Part shown: in pieces, positions 1 through 5,905 of the stretch
Position numbering within the stretch: the first letter of the stretch is position 1
How the letters are laid out: the number at the start of each line of letters is the position of its first letter
Source of the DNA: an uncultured Collinsella sp.
GTDB lineage: Bacteria; Actinomycetota; Coriobacteriia; Coriobacteriales; Coriobacteriaceae
Assembly (NCBI GenBank): GCA_900544725.1
Contig: UQWK01000039.1
Coordinates: 1-19,970 of the forward strand
DNA length: 19,970 nt
Reading direction: 5' to 3'
Notes under the pieces: generated by a model
Databases searched by the model: none
Seen by the model: the letters and a program-made list of their open reading frames with translations, nothing else
Told to the model about the DNA's origin: nothing
Translations under genes and position numbers: made by a program

Positions 1-213
1 TCCGCATGCGGGTTTATTGTACCCCGCCGTCAAGTGTAATTTCGGCAAATATAGGTGGCCGGTAAAGGTTTACCTCGGGTGACTATTGTGCGCCCGGCAC
101 CGACGGGCACAGTCCCCTGGAACCCCACAGCAGTTGCGGTGAAATAGGGAGTGTTTTTGCTGTTAACGGCCTTAATCAGTCCCTATTTCACCGCAGGTCA
201 TTGAGGGGATGAG
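1..213. other. Intergenic stretch downstream of the FHA gene
   Basis: No coding frame of convincing character is seen. The first bases contain a short palindrome (CCGCATGCGG, 2-11) followed by GTTTATTGT, which could be the tail of a terminator belonging to a gene left of the window. Bases 135-195 hold a long inverted repeat, listed separately. Nothing else is recognisable. Confidence 0.5.
135..195. repeat. 16-bp perfect inverted repeat with 29-nt loop
   Basis: Arm 135-150 (TGCGGTGAAATAGGGA) and arm 180-195 are exact reverse complements, separated by 29 nt that include a run of five T. The repeat lies 18 nt beyond the stop codon of the minus-strand FHA gene. No U-tract follows the stem on either strand, so it is not a classical intrinsic terminator. 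It could be a REP-like or miniature palindromic element, or a transcript 3'-end stabiliser. The motif AATAGGGA also occurs near 19822-19829. Confidence 0.6.
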
Positions 214-1152
214 TTAGAGGGCGCCGAGGAGGATAGCGTAGGTGGTGGATTCACCGAGTTTGAGCTCGTCGCCGGGGTTGAGCTGGGCGGAGCGGCCAGG
301 CTCTACTTGAATACACACACTCGTGGCCCCGTTTACCACCACGGTGCCGTTCGTAGACGCCAGGTCCTCGACAAACCATGTGCCAGAATCGTCGCACCAG
401 ATATGGGCATGGCGGGCCGATACGTCGTCGCCGACGTCGGTGATGTCGCCCTCCCCCGTTGCCAGCGCGCCGATCTCGACGCCTTCCTCACTCGGCTGAA
501 TCCAGCGCGGGGCGCTCACCACGTAGCCGTTTTGCACGCGCAGCAATCCCAGCGGATGCGCCGGCGCGACCTCGTGCTCGCCCGTAACCGAAGATGCGCT
601 CAGCGAGCGCGGCGTCGACGTGGCGCCGCCGCAGGTCGCATGAGCGTAGTCGATGGCATAGGTCACCGACGAGCGGACATCTGCCGAGCAACCCACGGCG
701 ACAAACAGCACCAGGATGGCCTCGGCGCGCTCGGCGGGCATGAGCTCAGCCGCCTGCGACAGGCGCTCGAGCGCATTGCGATAGAGATTCGTGTCCTGGT
801 GGCATTCCTCGAGCGCCCGCACCATGGGCTCGCCAGCGGGGCCGCACACCATATTGGTCACGGCCGCGGCGTCCATGGGATTGCGACGGCGCAGGGCCAG
901 CTGCGACATAATGCGCGCGGCCGAGGTGCCGTAATCGGCAAAATAACGTTCCTGCAGCGTGCCGACTGGCGCGCGCACGATAAAGCGCGAAACCCAGGAG
1001 CGATCGGCGGCACGGCTCTGCGGACTACGGCCGTCGGCGAGCGGGCGGCTCGAGAGTACCAGGCTGCACAGTTCGATATGGCTCAGGTGCGCTGCGCGCT
1101 TAAAGATGTCAAACATTGCCCCGCACGGGGTGAGCTCAGCTTGAGAAGCCAT
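214..1152 (-). CDS. FHA-domain protein, last gene of a kinase operon
   Basis: This 312-aa protein probably reads phosphothreonine marks made by the kinase encoded immediately upstream. The C-terminal ~95 residues (about 215-312) are an FHA domain. The signature S-ARHAH appears near residues 244-249 and L-ASTNGT near 262-268, the two loops that contact phosphothreonine in this family. The usual GR in the first FHA strand is degenerate here (IGALATGEGD). The N-terminal ~190 residues are helical, Arg/Ala-rich and match nothing I recognise. No signal peptide or membrane segment is seen, so it is probably cytoplasmic. The start is ATG at 1152, with AAGGAGGG at 1160-1167 inside the 3' end of the kinase gene (3 nt between genes), implying coupled expression. 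The FHA assignment is firm; its partner is inferred from gene order. Confidence 0.85.
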   Translation of the reverse strand: MASQAELTPCGAMFDIFKRAAHLSHIELCSLVLSSRPLADGRSPQSRAADRSWVSRFIVRAPVGTLQERYFADYGTSAARIMSQLALRRRNPMDAAAVTNMVCGPAGEPMVRALEECHQDTNLYRNALERLSQAAELMPAERAEAILVLFVAVGCSADVRSSVTYAIDYAHATCGGATSTPRSLSASSVTGEHEVAPAHPLGLLRVQNGYVVSAPRWIQPSEEGVEIGALATGEGDITDVGDDVSARHAHIWCDDSGTWFVEDLASTNGTVVVNGATSVCIQVEPGRSAQLNPGDELKLGESTTYAILLGAL

Positions 1153-1155
1153 GGC

Positions 1156-2997
1156 TTAGCCCTCCTTGGTCGCAGAGATAGTGTCGGATGCTTTGGCCGG
1201 CCCGCCAAAGGCACGGGCAGCCGCGGCTCCGCCGGCAAGCGGCGTCGCCATGGGAATTTTTGCACGTCGTGCTGACACGACGGGAAGCTCGAAGGCAAAC
1301 CCCATCGCCAGCAAAAACCACGTGAGCGCATAGGTTGCAATTATGGCGGCCACCAGGCCACCCGCCACGGCATGCTGGGAAAACACGGCACATGCAAGTG
1401 CGGCCAGAGCCGGAACCTCGCAGGCGGAAAGGACCAACACGCCCTGCAGGAATCCCGCACGGCGGTCGCGCGCCAAGGCCCCGGCGGCGATGCCCGCCAT
1501 GCCCGGCAGCGCCAACGCCAGCGCGGCGATAATGGCCGGCAGCTTCCCGGACCACATAAGCGCCCCCACGACGAGCGTCACATGGGCACCCGACGCCAAC
1601 AGTGCCGCTGATACCACGACCACAGCCCAAAGCACGCCGCATACCGCCGTCGCACCGGCCATCGCCGCACGCCGGGCCGTGTGCCCCGATACCTCCATCG
1701 GGCACGGCATGAGCGGCTCGGCGCGAAGCGAGCGCGCGACATTTTGCGCATAGTGGTCGCAAAATGCCGAGAGCGCCGCCTCCACCGCAGCCGGCTCGGG
1801 ACGATCTTCCTGATGGCAGGACAGGCAGGCCATCACCACATCGAACAGCTGAGCGTCGACAAACGCCAGCGCATCGCGCAGATCCTCGGAATTTGGATCG
1901 AGCCCCAGCTGCTGAGCCTGTTCGGCCGCGGCAAGTGCCACATCGGGCTCGCGTCGCAGCAGTTGCGTCAAGTCGCAGCCGGGCGCGTGGGCGCCGACGG
2001 GATAATCGGGCAGCGTATCCATCTTGAGGCGATAGGGGCTGGCGATATCGCGCGTCTTTTTGCGCGAGCCCGAAGTACCTGACGCACCCGGCGCTACTTC
2101 GTACGGCGCGACACCGGCAATAAGCTCGTAGACCGTACTCGCCGCTGCATAGACATCGATCGCCGGCGACATGCGAAGCATGCGCAGGTCGGGGATATCG
2201 TCGGTGAGCATCTCGGGCGGGGCGTAGGCCACCGTCGCGCGGCGCAACGTGGCATAGCGCTCGGTAAACGACGCCTTGCCGCCGGTGCCGGCCACCGCAG
2301 AGGCGGGCTCGAGCGCCAGCGACGAGCCAAAGTCGATCAAGCACAGGTCGAAGGTGCCTTCGGCAAGCTGTCGGTCGAGCGGCAGGCGCGCCGTGCGCAC
2401 CATAATATTAGCGGGCGAGATATCACGATGGACGAACCCCTCACCCACCAAGCTCATGCGGCAGAGCAGATCGAACAGGTCGCGACCCAGGCGCGCCGCC
2501 ACGAGCGGCGACAGGCGCCCGGCATCGTCCACGGCAAGGCGCGGGCGCAGGCGAGCGAGCGTCTCGCCCTCGACCCACTCCATGACAATCGCGGGCACGC
2601 CGTCGACCTCGCCCCACCCGTATAAGCGGGGAAAGCCCTTAAGGCCCGAAAGGGCACGATGGCATTCATATTCCTCGCGAAACGCCGCCTTGAACTTGGT
2701 GACCAGTGCCTCGTGGGCGACATCGTCATCAAATTCGTCGCGCGTTGGCAAGATGAGCTGCTTAAGCGCCACGGCCTCGCCCTGCGCGTTGACGGCACGC
2801 GTCACACGACCGATACCGCCGCGGCGCATGGTGGCATCATCGGCAAACAGCATCGTAAAACGGCGCAGGTAGGCGGGAAGCTCGTCCGTGCCCAGGGCGA
2901 CGGCCGGCTCAAACCCGTCGACGCGCGCCAGGCGCAGGCCCACCATGGGATCACGGTTGAGCGACTGGGCTGCCGTAGAAGCGAGGTCGTTCGTCAT
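1156..2997 (-). CDS. Membrane Ser/Thr protein kinase, PknB-like catalytic domain
   Basis: A 613-aa eukaryotic-like kinase. Visible kinase motifs are the Gly-loop GGIGRV (60-65), the VALKQ lysine K79, the catalytic loop HRDISPANI (H190, D192, N197), DFG (D222-G224) and APPE (259-262). The lysine normally found two residues after HRD is serine here (S194), an HRDxS variant seen in some active bacterial kinases. The catalytic domain spans roughly 45-415. Residues about 447-568 form four hydrophobic segments, so the kinase is anchored at its C-terminus by a polytopic domain, not by a single TM with PASTA repeats. The ATG start at 2997 overlaps the upstream stop codon (ATGA), implying translational coupling to the secreted-protein gene. 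The substrate is unknown; the adjacent FHA protein is the natural candidate partner. Confidence 0.88.
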   Translation of the reverse strand: MTNDLASTAAQSLNRDPMVGLRLARVDGFEPAVALGTDELPAYLRRFTMLFADDATMRRGGIGRVTRAVNAQGEAVALKQLILPTRDEFDDDVAHEALVTKFKAAFREEYECHRALSGLKGFPRLYGWGEVDGVPAIVMEWVEGETLARLRPRLAVDDAGRLSPLVAARLGRDLFDLLCRMSLVGEGFVHRDISPANIMVRTARLPLDRQLAEGTFDLCLIDFGSSLALEPASAVAGTGGKASFTERYATLRRATVAYAPPEMLTDDIPDLRMLRMSPAIDVYAAASTVYELIAGVAPYEVAPGASGTSGSRKKTRDIASPYRLKMDTLPDYPVGAHAPGCDLTQLLRREPDVALAAAEQAQQLGLDPNSEDLRDALAFVDAQLFDVVMACLSCHQEDRPEPAAVEAALSAFCDHYAQNVARSLRAEPLMPCPMEVSGHTARRAAMAGATAVCGVLWAVVVVSAALLASGAHVTLVVGALMWSGKLPAIIAALALALPGMAGIAAGALARDRRAGFLQGVLVLSACEVPALAALACAVFSQHAVAGGLVAAIIATYALTWFLLAMGFAFELPVVSARRAKIPMATPLAGGAAAARAFGGPAKASDTISATKEG

Positions 2998-3896
2998 AGG
3001 GCGATCGCCGCCACATTGGTGTTGAAGTTGTTGAGCGCGACGTCGTCATCGCCGTAATGTCCCACCCATTGGCACAGGTTGGTGTAGCAGCCCCACAGAT
3101 TGGCGTACTGCCGATACCACTTAGATTTGGTCGAGAACCTTTGTCGACCGAACTCGGCACGGATAACAAACATGTCATTCGCCAGGGTGTCGCACGGTCC
3201 GTTATCGCCCGTAGCGTTATAGGTCGAAACCACGCTGTTGGCGCGGGCGACATAGCCATCGAGCATGTTGTATTTGGTCACGAGCCAGCTGTGAATACTC
3301 TCCTCCTCGGCAGCCGAGAGGCCACCAGAGCCCGCGTCCCCGCCGGCACCGCCGTCCGTCGAGCCATCACTCGAAGATCCACCGCCAGAGGCGGAGCCCG
3401 AACCGGAACCGCCGCCCGACGAATCGGAGCTGGAGCCAGACGAACCCGAACCGCCGGGCTTGCCTGTCTGTTGGGCGTCCTGCCCCTTCTGCTGCTCCGC
3501 CTTGTTAACGACAGAAGCCACACTGTTGTTGGAAAGCTTCGTGATGATCTTGGTGTTGGTGAGCACGATGGTCTTGCCGTTTGCCAGCGTAACCTCGTTG
3601 TCCGCTGTTTCGGGACCGTCCGCATCGTCTCCACCGAACACAACGTGCGAGACCACGCTCGCCCACGTATATCCGGTTGTCGTTCCCAAGTCGCTTTTGG
3701 CCTTGCGCCCAATATGCAGCTCACGCGCAGCATGCGCCTGCACCATGGATGGCACCGTCATGCCATAAGCCGAAACACCGGCTATGACCAGCACGAGCGA
3801 GCAAGACAGCAGCACACACGCCCAAGGCGCCAGGCCCAGCCGGCGTCGCATGCGCACCGCGGCGCCATGCTTTGTCTGAGTGCCCCCGGGCCGCAT
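2994..3896 (-). CDS. Membrane-anchored extracytoplasmic protein, Ser/Gly linker, unknown function
   Basis: A 300-aa protein I do not recognise. It has a basic N-terminus (RMRRR near 16-20), one hydrophobic segment at about 24-45 acting as an uncleaved signal anchor, a ~95-residue first extracytoplasmic part, and a low-complexity Ser/Gly/Asp linker at about 146-195. The C-terminal domain (about 196-300) is probably helical, with Trp, Tyr and three Cys (in CDTL, GCY and LCQ). The Cys residues could form a disulphide outside the cell. The start chosen is ATG at 3896, preceded by GGAGGAGAA; a longer open frame to 4085 has no ribosome binding site and would put a hairpin inside the coding region. 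It is first in an operon with a membrane kinase and an FHA protein, so an envelope sensor or kinase target role is plausible but inferred. Confidence 0.8.
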   Translation of the reverse strand: MRPGGTQTKHGAAVRMRRRLGLAPWACVLLSCSLVLVIAGVSAYGMTVPSMVQAHAARELHIGRKAKSDLGTTTGYTWASVVSHVVFGGDDADGPETADNEVTLANGKTIVLTNTKIITKLSNNSVASVVNKAEQQKGQDAQQTGKPGGSGSSGSSSDSSGGGSGSGSASGGGSSSDGSTDGGAGGDAGSGGLSAAEEESIHSWLVTKYNMLDGYVARANSVVSTYNATGDNGPCDTLANDMFVIRAEFGRQRFSTKSKWYRQYANLWGCYTNLCQWVGHYGDDDVALNNFNTNVAAIAL

Positions 3897-3918
3897 GCGT
3901 TCTCCTCCAACAAAAACA

Positions 3919-3936
3919 CGCCGCTTAAAAGCGGCG
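3919..3936 (-). terminator. Leader hairpin, terminator or attenuator-like
   Basis: CGCCGCTT (3919-3926) pairs exactly with AAGCGGCG (3929-3936). On the minus strand the stem is followed by GTGTTTTTG, giving an intrinsic-terminator shape. It lies 23 nt upstream of the start codon at 3896. It may end transcripts from recR, or attenuate the kinase operon if the candidate promoter at 3959-3964 is real. Confidence 0.55.
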
Positions 3937-3958
3937 CATTCTTTCATATTCACATCTG

Positions 3959-3990
3959 AGTGTATCAGCGAACCCAAAAGGTTGCGCAAC
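3959..3990 (-). promoter_or_regulatory. Candidate promoter of the minus-strand kinase operon
   Basis: On the minus strand TACACT (3964-3959) resembles a -10 box. A TTGCGC that could serve as -35 lies 19 nt upstream, inside the palindrome GTTGCGCAAC. The spacer is longer than ideal, so confidence is low. If used, the transcript would begin near 3952 and include the hairpin at 3919-3936. Confidence 0.3.
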
Positions 3991-4066
3991 GAATGGGCAA
4001 ATACGAGGTGCGAGCGGACCCATCCACGCGATAAGCGGATGAAAAGCAGGTTTGTTGCACAACAAA
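3981..4066. promoter_or_regulatory. Two related dyads, possible operator pair
   Basis: GTTGCGCAAC (3981-3990) is a perfect 10-bp palindrome. GTTGCACAAC (4054-4063) sits inside a 7-bp dyad, TTTGTTG/CAACAAA (4051-4057 and 4060-4066). The two copies differ at one position and their centres are 73 bp apart, close to seven helical turns. They lie in the 243-nt gap between recR and the kinase operon, so they may bind a regulator of that operon. Confidence 0.35.
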
Positions 4067-4139
4067 TGAATGAACGCGTGCCCAATTATGAGCGCCCCGT
4101 GCGGCAGGCCGACGGGACATGCCGCGGAGCTGACGCCGC

Positions 4140-4736
4140 CTAAATAGCGCGGCGGGCCTCGATAGCGCGGCCAAGCGTAAGCTCGTCGGCATACTCCAAG
4201 TCGCCGCCCACGGGAAGGCCGCTCGCAAGACGCGATACCTCAACGCCCAATGGTTTGATGGTGCGAGCAAGGTAGCTCGCCGTGGTCTCGCCCTCAATGT
4301 TGGGGTTGGTGGCGATAATGACCTCGTGGATGTCCTCGTGGCCCAGACGCGCCAGCAGCTCGCGGATATGCAGCTGCTCGGGGCCGATCTTGTCCATGGG
4401 GCTGATCACGCCGCCCAGCACATGGTAGAGGCCATGGTAGCTGCCCGTGCGCTCGATTGCCTGAACGTCGCGCGGCTCGCCCACCACGCAAATGCGAGTG
4501 GTATCGCGCATCGGGTCCTGGCAGATGGAACACTCGTCGGCCGTGGCGTAGTTAAAGCAACGGCTGCAAAAGTGGACCTCTTGCTTGACCTCCAGGATGG
4601 CCTCGGCCAGGCGGCGGGCCTCCTCGGCATCGGCCTCGAGCAGGTAATAGGCGATGCGCTGAGCCGACTTGGGACCAATGCCCGGCAGACGACCCAGCTC
4701 ATCGAGCAGTTTTTGCAGACTGTGATTCGCGCTCAT
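4140..4736 (-). CDS. recR: Recombination mediator RecR
   Basis: A 198-aa protein of standard RecR length. RecR works with RecF/RecO to load RecA on gapped DNA. The N-terminal helix-hairpin-helix region is visible (LGRLPGIGPKSAQR, 14-27). The zinc-binding Cys residues are C57, C60, C69 and C72, and the Toprim domain follows from ICVVGEP (82-88), including the conserved GGVISPMDKIGP stretch. The ATG at 4736 lies 13 nt after the ybaB stop codon. No clear Shine-Dalgarno is seen in that gap (it reads ...CGCATATATATG), so translation probably depends on coupling to ybaB. The ybaB-recR pair is the conserved arrangement in many bacteria. Identification is firm. Confidence 0.97.
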   Translation of the reverse strand: MSANHSLQKLLDELGRLPGIGPKSAQRIAYYLLEADAEEARRLAEAILEVKQEVHFCSRCFNYATADECSICQDPMRDTTRICVVGEPRDVQAIERTGSYHGLYHVLGGVISPMDKIGPEQLHIRELLARLGHEDIHEVIIATNPNIEGETTASYLARTIKPLGVEVSRLASGLPVGGDLEYADELTLGRAIEARRAI

Positions 4737-4749
4737 ATATATGCGTGTC

Positions 4750-5070
4750 TTAGAACGGCATGCCCGGGATGTTGAGGCCGCCGGTGATGGCGCCCATCTG
4801 CTTGTTGGCGAGTTCGTTGACGCCGCGGACGGCCTCGTTGACAGCAGCCATGATCATGTCCTGCAGCATATCGACATCCTCGGGATCGAGGGCATCGGGA
4901 TCGATGGTGAGGTTGACGAGCTCCATCTCGCCGTTAACGGTCACCTTGACCATACCGCCGCCGGCAGAGGCGTCGACGGTCTGGGACTTGAGGTTCTCCT
5001 GCGCGGCGGCAAGCTGCTCCTGCATCTTGCGGGCCTGCTTCATCATCTGCTGCATGTTCATACCGGCCAT
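4750..5070 (-). CDS. ybaB: YbaB/EbfC family nucleoid-associated protein
   Basis: A 106-aa DNA-binding protein of the YbaB/EbfC family, which form homodimers and coat DNA. The protein has the family pattern: a Met/Gln/Lys-rich amphipathic N-terminal helix (MQQMMKQARKMQEQL), a central strand region with GGGMVKVTVNGEMEL, and a C-terminal helix with Asp/Glu and MAAVNEA. The Gly/Pro C-terminus (GLNIPGMPF) is typical. The start is ATG at 5070, with AAAGGAG 4 nt before it; an in-frame upstream ATG at 5094 lacks a ribosome binding site. It sits directly upstream of recR. It is separated from dnaX by an opposite-strand gene, so it probably has its own promoter. Confidence 0.94.
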   Translation of the reverse strand: MAGMNMQQMMKQARKMQEQLAAAQENLKSQTVDASAGGGMVKVTVNGEMELVNLTIDPDALDPEDVDMLQDMIMAAVNEAVRGVNELANKQMGAITGGLNIPGMPF

Positions 5071-5232
5071 AATGGCTCCTTTACGTGCGGCCACGCAACG
5101 AGCTGCAAGGGCAGCCGGGACGCGGCGGGACTTTCAAACTCAAAAATCGTACCACGGCGCGCGGCCAGCGAGCGGGGCGGACACGCTACCTCAGTCGATA
5201 TACATGTCCTGGAGTGCAAGCCGCACCCAAAG

Positions 5233-5267
5233 ATTATGCAAAGTTGAATAATTCGCATCTGCATAAT
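5233..5267. repeat. Interrupted 8-bp inverted repeat
   Basis: ATTATGCA (5233-5240) and TGCATAAT (5260-5267) are exact reverse complements separated by 19 nt. Their position in the divergent gap suggests a regulator-binding site, but the AT-rich context makes chance occurrence possible. Confidence 0.35.
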
Positions 5268-5370
5268 ATTGAAAGCTAAATCTTGTAGAGCCGGAATCCG
5301 ACATTTAATGCGTACCACTAAATGGCTAAATGCCGAGCCACTACTCGAGGCGGTGCACATGGCGGTGGGG

Positions 5371-5376
5371 TATAAT
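5371..5376 (+). promoter_or_regulatory. TATAAT -10 box of the 157-aa membrane-protein gene
   Basis: A perfect -10 consensus lies 34 nt before the start codon at 5411. No good -35 hexamer is visible at 16-18 nt spacing. The ribosome binding site GGAGGT (5400-5405) lies 5 nt before the ATG. Confidence 0.55.
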
Positions 5377-5410
5377 CTGATTGCCATAGATAGCAATTTG
5401 GAGGTGCCCC

Positions 5411-5884
5411 ATGAATGCCCCCGACGCGCTCCAAAACATCCGCTCAAAACACCCCGTTGCATATGTGGTTCTCTACCTCTTTGTCGGCTGGGCATTGCTG
5501 GTTGTCATCACCCATGCCATAGCCTTTGGAGCAGAACTGCTGATAGCCAGCTCGGACCAGCCCGTCGTCAAATGGGAAGCGACCGATGAGTGCACCGACG
5601 GAACCCGAACCATTTACTACAACAGCCCGTCCCTCTACCAAGAGTTCAAGGTCAAGATAAAGGACTCCAAGATTGTCGATGCCGAACCGGGCTCTTTCTT
5701 GACAATCGGAGCAACCCTCAACGCCGAGCAAGTCGAGTACACGGACAGCTATGCGGCGTATCGTATCGACCTCAGCATCCTAGGCCGACCGTCGCGTACC
5801 TGCCTGCTCGAATGCGAGATACGTGGCACCACACTACACATGTCCGAAATACAGATGCGCCCGGACAAAGAGATCTCTTCTTGA
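5411..5884 (+). CDS. Small single-pass membrane protein, unknown function
   Basis: A 157-aa protein I do not recognise. A hydrophobic segment at about 16-46 follows a short charged N-terminus, suggesting one membrane span or signal anchor. The remaining ~110 residues are probably extracytoplasmic and rich in beta-type sequence, with three Cys (in DECTDG and RTCLLECE). The ATG at 5411 has a near-perfect GGAGGT and a TATAAT box upstream, so the gene is well supported. It runs opposite to dnaX and ybaB and ends 21 nt from the dnaX stop codon (convergent). It therefore interrupts the usual dnaX-ybaB-recR operon, and its AT-richer upstream DNA hints at a later insertion. No function is offered. 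Confidence 0.78.
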   Translation: MNAPDALQNIRSKHPVAYVVLYLFVGWALLVVITHAIAFGAELLIASSDQPVVKWEATDECTDGTRTIYYNSPSLYQEFKVKIKDSKIVDAEPGSFLTIGATLNAEQVEYTDSYAAYRIDLSILGRPSRTCLLECEIRGTTLHMSEIQMRPDKEISS

Positions 5885-5905
5885 GCAGTATGCCCGCCCG
5901 CACGG

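Larger units (their letters stand above)
5071..5410. other. Intergenic regulatory stretch between ybaB and the 157-aa gene
   Basis: This 340-nt divergent region is AT-richer than its surroundings between about 5190 and 5340. It has no convincing coding frame. It contains an interrupted 8-bp inverted repeat (5233-5240 and 5260-5267), a TATAAT box at 5371-5376 for the plus-strand gene, and must hold the promoter for ybaB-recR on the minus strand, for which I see no clear -10/-35 pair. No SRP RNA or tRNA was recognised here, although such genes sit near dnaX in some bacteria. Confidence 0.5.

Noticed and set aside
5071..5410. SRP RNA or tRNA gene beside dnaX/ybaB
   Set aside because: Neither the conserved SRP apical loop (GGTCCGGAA-like) nor any T-loop motif is visible here or in the gap at 8381-8495.
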